Below the pieces are notes generated by a model. It did not search any database and was not told where the DNA came from. It was given only the letters and a program-made list of their open reading frames with translations. From Saccopteryx bilineata (lineage: Eukaryota; Chordata; Mammalia; Chiroptera; Emballonuridae), in NCBI RefSeq assembly GCF_036850765.1, contig NC_089492.1, positions 181,862,106 through 181,926,105 on the forward strand: DNA of 64,000 nt. The letters are read 5' to 3'. The translations under genes and the position numbers were made by a program. Below, in pieces: positions 57,412 to 64,000 of this stretch; position 1 is the stretch's first letter; each line of letters opens with the position of its first letter.

Positions 57412-57790
57412 ATGATATGGTAGACCCGTCGGAGTCATTGGCCTGGTGTGCAGGATTCCCGGATTTGATTCATGGCCAGAGCATACAGGAGAAGCGCCCA
57501 TCTACCTCTCCACCCCTCCCCCTCTCCTTCCTCTTCGTCTCTCTCCTCCCGCCCGCAGCCAAGGCTCCACAAAAGCAAAGCCATCCCGGGCACCTAGGAT
57601 GGCCCCATGGCCTCTGCCCTAGTTGCTAGAATGGCTCCGGTTGTAAAAGAGCAACACCCCAGATGGGCAGAGCATTCCTCCCTGGTAGGCATGCGAGGTG
57701 GATCCTGGTCAGGCACATGCAGGAGTCTGTCTGAATGCCTCCCCATCTCCATCCTCAGAAAAATACAAAAAATAAATAAATAAAAGAAAA
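57412..57790 (+). mobile_element. tRNA-derived bat SINE (VES/Rhin type 2), old copy
   Basis: Plus-strand order: diverged tRNA-like head with GGATTTGATTCATGGCCAGA, AGGAGAAGCGCCCATCTACC, CAGCCAAGGCTCCACAAAAG, GGTGGATCCTGGTCAGGCAC and TCAGAAAAATACAAAAAATA tail. It is much more diverged than the copy at 12192, so it is an older insertion. Confidence 0.85.
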
Positions 57791-58044
57791 AATACTACCA
57801 AAGAAAAAAAAGGGGGAGGCATTCCCCTGTGCTAAAGCTCCAGGGAGCATGGACTGAGCTTGAGTATATCCTATGAAACATGGAGCTCTATGTTGACATA
57901 TAAGTCTTTGAAGAAGGAGGGACTGTTAAAATAGTTTATCAGCATTTGTCCCTAAGACAGCAGTCTTTATAGTGGGAACACCATACATAAATATTTGCTG
58001 TCTGTCTATAGATTAAGGGGGGAATATGGCAAATGCTGAAAAGC
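57791..58044. other. Unannotated stretch between SINE and L1-D
   Basis: About 250 bases; ATTAAGGGGGGAATATGGCA near 58012 resembles a polypurine tract but no LTR follows. Confidence 0.4.
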
Positions 58045-58139
58045 CATGATCTTTGTGCCCCTCCTTTCCCCTAACTCCCTCCCTCTCCTCCTCCCACCCT
58101 GTAACCCAACACTGTTGTTCATGTCTCTGAGTCTCATCT

Positions 58140-61100
58140 TTATGTCCCACCTATGTATGGAATCATGTAGTTCTTAGTTTTTTCTGATTTACTTCTTTCA
58201 CTCAGTATAATGTTATCAAGGCCCATCCATGCTGTTGTAAAAGATCCTATGTCATCATTTCTTATGGCTGAGTAGTATTCCATAGTATATATGTACCAAA
58301 GCTTTATAATCCACTCGTCCTCTGATGGACACTTGGGCTGTTTCCAAATCTTTGCTTTTGTGAACTACACTGCCATAAACATGGGTGTGCATTTCTTCTT
58401 TTTAAACAGTGCTATGGTGTTCTTGGGGTATATTCCTAACAGTGGTATAGCTGGGTCAAAAGGCAGTTTGATTTTTAATTTCTTGAGGAATCTCCATACT
58501 GTTTTCCACAGTGGCTGCACCAGTCTGCATTCCCCCCAGCAGTGCAAGAGGGTTCCCTTTTCTCCACATCCTCGCCAGTAATTATTCTGTGTTGTTTTGT
58601 TGATGAGTGCCATTCTGACTGGTGTGAGGTGATATCTCATTGTGGTTTTAATTTGCATTTCTCTAATCATTAGTGATGTTTAACATTTTTTCATATGCCT
58701 GTTAGCCATCTGTGTATCCTCTTTGGAGAAGTGTCTATTCATTTCTTTTGCCTATTTTTGGATTGGATTGTTTGTCTTCCTGGTATTAAGTTTTACAAGT
58801 TCTTTATAAATTTTAGTTATTAACCCCTTATCAGACACTATGTCAAATATATTCTCCCATTGTGTAGTTTGTCTTTTTATTCTGTTCTTATTTTCTTTAG
58901 CTGTGCAGAAGCTTTTTAGTTTGATAAAGTCCCATTTGTTTATCCTTTCTTTTATTTCACTTGCCTGTGGAGACAAATCAGCAAATATATTGCTGCGACA
59001 GATGTCCGAGAGCTTACTGCCTATGTTTTCTTCTAAGATGCTTATGGTTTCACGGCTTACATTCAAGTCTTTTATTCATTTTGAGTTTATTTTTGTGAGT
59101 GGTGTAGGTTGGTGGTCTAGTTTCATTTTTTTGCAGGTAGCTGTCCAGTTTTCCCAACACCATTTGTTGAAGAGGCTCTCTTTACTCCATTGTATTGTCT
59201 TACCTCCTTTGTCAAATATCAGTTGTCCATAGAGCTGTGGGTTTATTTCTGGGTTCTCTGTTCTGTTCCATTGATCTATGTGCCTGTTCTTATGCCAGTA
59301 CCATGCTGTTTTGAGTACAATGGCCTTATAATATCACTTGATATCTGGAAGTGTGATACCTTACGCTTTTTTCTTCCTTTTCAAGATTGCTGAGGCTATT
59401 CGTGTTCTTCTTTGGTTCCATATAAATTTTTGGAATATGTATTCTATGTCTTTGAAGTAAGTCATTGGTATTTTAATCGGTATTGCATTGAATTTATAAA
59501 TTGCTTTGGGCAATATAGACATTTTAATGATGTTTATTCTTCCTAACCATGAGCACGGTATGTGCCTCCATTTATTCGTACCTTCCCTGATTTCTTTTAT
59601 CAATGTTTTATAATTTTCCGATTACAAGTCTTTAATCTCCTTGGTTAGATTTATTCCTAGGTACTTTATTTTTTTGGTTGCAATGGTAAAGGGGATTGAT
59701 TCCTTGATTTCTCTTTCTGACAGTTCATTATTAGTGTATAAAAATGCCTCTGATTTCTGAGTATTGATTTTATATCCTGCCACCTTTCCAAATTCATTTA
59801 TCAGGTCTAGTATTTTTTTGACTGAGACTTTAGGGTTTTCTATATACACTATCATGTCATCTGCAAATAATGATAGTTTTACTTCTTCTTTTCCAATATG
59901 GATGCCTTTTATTTCTTTTTCTAGTCTGATTGCTGTGGCTAGGACTTCCAGAACTATGTTGAAAAGAGTGGTGAAAGGGGGCACCCCTGCCTCGTTCCTG
60001 ATCTTAAGGGGATTGCTTTTAATTTTTGCCCATTGAGTATGATGTTGGCTGTGGGTTTGTCATAGATGGCCTTTATCATGTTGAGGTATGTTCCCTGTAT
60101 TCCCACTTTGCTGAGAGTTTTGATCATGAATGGGTGCTGGAATTTATCAAATGCTTTTTCTGCATCTATTGAAATTATCGTGTGGTTTTTCTCCTTTTGT
60201 TTATGTGATGAATCACATTGATTGATTTACAAATATTGTATCAGCCTTTCCTCCCAAGAATATATCCTACTTGATCATGGTGTATGATTTTTTCCATATA
60301 TTGCTGGATCCGGTTTGCTAATATTTTGTTGAGGATTTTTGCATCTAAGTTCATCAGGGATATTGGCCTATAATTTTCTTTTTTTGTGTTGTCTTTGCCT
60401 GGTTTTGGAATCAGAATTATGCTCGCCTCATAAAAGGAGTTTGGAAGTCTTCCTTCCTCTTGAATTTTTTGAAATAGCTTGAGAAGGATAGGAGTTAGTT
60501 CTTCTTTGAATATTTGGTAGAATTCACTTGTGAAGCCATCAGGCCCAGGACTTTTCTTTTTTGGGAGTTTTTTGATAGCTGTTTCAATCTCATTTGTTAT
60601 AATTGGTCTGTTTAGGTTTTCTGATTCTTCCAGATTGATTTTTGGAAGATTATATGATTCAAGGAATTTGTCCATTTCATCTAGGTTGTCTAGTTTTTTG
60701 GTGTACAGTTCTTCATAGTATTTTCTTACAATATTTTGTATTTCTGTTGTGTCTGTTGTTATTTCTCCACTCTCGTTTCTAATTTTATTTATTTGAGTCC
60801 TCTCTCTTTTTTTCTTGGTGTGTCTCATTAAAGGTTTATCGATCTTGTTTACCTTTTCAAAGAACCAGCTCCTGGTTTCATTGATCCTCTTTATTTCTTT
60901 AGCCTCTATGTCATTTATTTCTGCTCTGATCTTTATTATTTCCTTCCTCCTACTAGCTCTGGGCTTTACTTGCTGTTCTTTTTCTAGTTCTTTTAGATGC
61001 AGGGTTAAGTTGTTTATTTGAGCTTTTTCTAGCTTCTTGAGGTATGCCTGTAATGCTATAAACTTCCCTCTCAGGACTGCTTTTGCTGTGTCCCATAAAT

Positions 61101-61953
61101 TTTAAGTTGATGTATGCTCATTATCGTTTGTTTCTAGGAATTTTTTAATTTCTTCTTTGATCTCAATGTTAACCCATTCATTGTTTAATAACGTGCTATT
61201 TAGTTTCCAAGTGTTTGAATGTTTTTCCATTTTTCTATTGTGGTTGATTTCTAGTTTAATGCCATTGTGATCAGAGAAAGTGCTTGATATGATTTCAATC
61301 TTCTTAAATTTGTTGAGCCCGCTTTTGTGCCCTAACATATGGTCTATTATAAAGAATGTACCATGAGCACTTGAAAAGAATGTATATTCTGCTGTTTTAG
61401 GGTGAAAGGTTCTGAAGATATCTATTAAATCGAGTTGATCTAATATGTCCTTTAAGTCTGCTGTTTCTTTGTTAATTTTCTTTCTTGAGGATCTATCTAA
61501 TGATGTTAATGGGATATTGAAATCCCTTACTCTTATAGTATTGCTGTTGATCTTGCCCTTCAATTCCATCAAAGTCTGCTGTATATATTTAGGTGCTCCT
61601 ATATTAGGTGCATAGATATTTATAATGGTTATATCTTCCTTTTGGATTGCTCCCTTTATCATTATGTAGTGACCTTCTTTATCTCTAACTATGGTCTTGG
61701 TTTTAAAGTCCATTTTGTCTGATATAAGTATTGCTACCCCAGCTTTTTTTTCATTTCCATTTGCGTGAAATATTTTTTTCCATCCTTTTATCTTCAGTCT
61801 GTGTGCATCTTTTGATTTAAGGTGTGTCTCTTGTAGACAGCATATGTATGAGTCCTGTTTTCTTATCCATGCAGCTACCCTATGTCTCTTGATCAGATCA
61901 TTTAGACCATTAACATTTAAGGTTATTACTGATATGTAATTGTTTATTGCCAT
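58140..61953 (-). pseudogene. L1-D ORF2, multiple frameshifts and stops
   Basis: It starts [18 protein letters not shown] at 61953. The endonuclease block with QETHL and SDHNGIK runs to 61102. Reverse transcriptase pieces follow: [12 protein letters not shown] (60530 region), LADDM-type FADDM (59856 region) and [10 protein letters not shown]. The C-terminal [13 protein letters not shown] block ([18 protein letters not shown], first C lost) is near 58560, and the end is PYIGGT with TAA at 58140-58142. Open blocks alternate between frames at about 61100, 60240-60040, 59620, 59360, 59070 and 58750. The gene is long dead. Domain order and length are normal for the family. Confidence 0.92.
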
Positions 61954-62025
61954 TTTTTTTCTTTAAAACTGTATTTCTCTTTTGCTCTATTCTTTTTTTC
62001 CTTTGATATGTTTACAACAGGTCCC

Positions 62026-62970
62026 TTAGCATTTCTTGCAGCCTTGCTTTGGTTGCAGTGAAATCCTTGAGGTTTTTTTTTTGTATGTAAAGCTTTTTAT
62101 TTCTCCTTCAATTTTAAATGATAGCCTTGCTGGATAAAGTAATCTTGGTTGTAGGTTCTTGTTCTGCATTACTTTGAATATTTCTTGCCAGTCCCTTCTG
62201 GCCTCAAGTGTTTCTGTTGAGAAGTCAGAAGTCATCCTTATGGGGGCTCCTTTGTAGGTGATAGTCTTTTTTTCTCTAGCAGCTTTTCATATTTTCTCTT
62301 TATTATTTAGCTTTGGTATTTTAATTATGATGTATCTTGGTATTTGTTTCTTTGGGTTTCTCCTTAATGGAGTTCTCTGTGCTTCCTGAACATGTGAAAT
62401 GTTTTCCTGCCTTAATTAGGGAAAGTTTTCCGCTATAATATGTTTGAACAAAGTCTCTATCCCTTGTTCTTTCTCTTCTTCTTCAGGAACCCCTATGATG
62501 CGGATGTTCTTTCTCTTCATGTTGTCACAGAGCTCTCTTAGAGTTTTCTCAGACTTTTTGAGTCTCTTTTCTTTTTTATGCTCTGCTTCCATGCCTTTAT
62601 TTATTGTGTCCTCTAACTCACTGATTCGATTCTCTGCTTCATCCACCCTGCTTTTAATTCCTTCCATTGTATTCTTTATTTCAGATATTGTATTTGTCAT
62701 TTCTGACTGATTCTTTTTTATTATTTCAATGTCCTTTTTTATATTTGTTATCTCTTTATTTAGGTTTTCGTAATGGACATCTATGGTTGTTCTAATATCT
62801 TTGAGCATCCTAACAATTGTTATTTTAAACTCTGCATCTGGTAATTTGGTTATATCTGATTCACTTAGGACCTTTTCTGGGGATTTCTCTTGGTTTATTT
62901 GTGTTGTATTTCTCTGCCTCTGCATTTTCTCTTCACGGGAGTGGCTGTGATCACGTGCTTGGGTGCACAA
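62026..62970 (-). pseudogene. L1-D ORF1, broken
   Basis: Open from ATG 62970 to a stop near 62416, with a long coiled coil and the RRM start NIRIIGVPEEEEKEQGIE. Further stops occur near 62410 and 62290, then the C-terminal domain (MTSDFSTETLEARRDWQEIF, LLYPARLSFKIEGEIKSF) ends at 62026. The RRM text is IIGVPE, not IIGISE as in copies A-C, marking a different subfamily. Confidence 0.88.
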
Positions 62971-62974
62971 GGGT

Positions 62975-64000
62975 TGGTGGCCTTGGCCTTTGCCCTGCCC
63001 CCATGTGTGACGTTATGCTCGGTCCTGAGGGCACTGGTGAGCACCTTTGCTCAGCTGCGGGTCTCTGCCTGTTTCTGAGCTTTTGCCCTGCCCTTGCAGG
63101 AGGACCACACTCAAGGAACAGCTGCTAGCCTTGGCTCTACCACCGGGCAGGGCTGCGTACCCAAGCTCAGCTCTGTAGCGGAACTCCGCCTCTTCTGGCC
63201 TTTTGGCTCCATCCCCGTGGGAGGAGCCGGCTACCAAGTCAGACCACAAGCTTGGTTTGCACGGGTGGGGCAGGGCTGTGCTGCTCTGCCCTTGCTCCGG
63301 GGCTGGTCTCCACCCTTTCTGGGGTTCCCGCCCTTCTCCCGGAGGCTGGATTACAGGCTGCTGGCAGCTGAGCTTGACAGCTTTTGCACGCCCCCTTCTC
63401 CCCAGCCAGGCAAGATTGAGCTCACACCTGAGCCCAGCGGTGGCCAGCCGGCTTCCGCCCCTGCCAGTAGAACTGCGCTTTTGTCTCCCGCTGCCGCCCG
63501 CTCTCTGGTGCGCCCTCAGCCGCGTGGGTGGGGGCGTTGCAGCTCGGACCCTAAGACTCACTAGCTCCCTCCTTCTATGCGACTCTGCTCTGAGTGCTGC
63601 GGGGGAGCTTGTTTGGCTGCTCTCCTGCTTCCCTTTGCTGGTATTGCTGTTTCTGGGGGAAATATTCACTTCAGCTTTGGGGAGTATCTCGTCCCAGGGG
63701 TTAGGGTGGCTATCTCCCAAAATGTTTCTCCCCATGCCTTTTAGATTACACTCTCTTCCTGTTACTGTGGTCCTCTCCTCTCTCCCTCCGTCCCCAGGAG
63801 CCCCAGGTGATTGTTTTTGAGAGAGATGTTCTGCGCGGTTCCTTTAAGAATGATCCTGGGTCTGAGAAATCAGACTTTCTCACAAACAGTATCCTGACTT
63901 GTTTCAAGCTAAATACTGTCCTTACGCCTCTTCTGGGCTCTGGGGCTGCAGGCTGGGGCTTTGTTCCTGGGGCTCAGGACCCTTTCCCCTCTGCTAAACT
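62975..64000 (-). other. L1-D 5'UTR, GC-rich, cut by window edge
   Basis: GC- and CpG-rich, without the T/C-rich tract seen in A and B. Open frames on both strands over 63013-63820 are explained by GC content. The promoter end lies outside the window. Confidence 0.7.

Larger units (their letters stand above)
58045..64000 (-). mobile_element. L1 copy D, older subfamily, runs off the right edge
   Basis: Minus-strand L1 with a short remnant 3'UTR, ORF2, ORF1 and a GC-rich 5'UTR. Its sequence differs from A-C throughout, including in the 5'UTR and the ORF1 N-terminus. Many stops and shifts show that it is old. The 3' end near 58045 lacks a clear tail, so it may be truncated. Confidence 0.92.

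Noticed and set aside
63013..63820. Frames of 150-240 codons on both strands
   Set aside because: GC-rich L1-D 5'UTR gives long chance frames; no domain visible and the strands overlap each other.

Overview
This window reads as mammalian intergenic or intronic DNA. I found no host gene exon with convincing support. Two tRNA-derived SINE families, recalled as VES/Rhin-type bat SINEs, together with young L1s and cut-and-paste hAT elements with 8-bp duplications, point to a bat. A rhinolophoid (horseshoe or leaf-nosed bat group) is my best guess. The host call rests on remembered SINE consensus sequences, not on a search.

Layout. 1-6450: an L1 on the plus strand (copy A), cut at its 5' side by the window edge and broken in both ORFs. 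6451-31551: mostly unannotated host sequence with SINEs, MIR, L2, old L1 pieces, hAT MITEs, a 26-nt U6 insertion and a 0.2-kb purine microsatellite. 31560-47917: one hAT DNA transposon with terminal inverted repeats, a perfect 8-bp target-site duplication (CCTTAGCT) and a minus-strand transposase gene. It is split by two young L1s: copy B (31670-39446, plus) and copy C (40234-45917, minus), each with its own 15-bp target-site duplication. Without the L1s and their duplicated targets the hAT is about 2.87 kb. 47918-52445: host sequence with old repeats. 52446-57390: a minus-strand endogenous retrovirus remnant with one 771-bp LTR, a polypurine tract and two diverged copies of the same gag-protease/3' segment, interrupted by a 3'UTR-like segment and an L1 tail. 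57412-57790: an old SINE. 58045-64000: an older, heavily mutated L1 on the minus strand (copy D), whose GC-rich 5'UTR runs off the window.

Main discoveries. (1) Copy C lacks exactly the 2,114 nt that in copy B begin GTGAGT and end TTAG, so it is the integrated product of a spliced L1 RNA, comparable to the human 'SpIRE' class. Splicing also joins an upstream ATG in frame to ORF1. (2) Copies B and C have different targets and orientations and different private mutations, yet share the same TAA at ORF2 codon 634, upstream of the reverse-transcriptase FADD motif. This suggests an L1 lineage moved in trans by other L1s. (3) B and C lie tail to tail 0.8 kb apart and form a multi-kilobase inverted repeat inside the hAT. 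(4) The hAT transposase frame is otherwise open once the L1 is discounted, broken only by a shift in an AT dinucleotide run.
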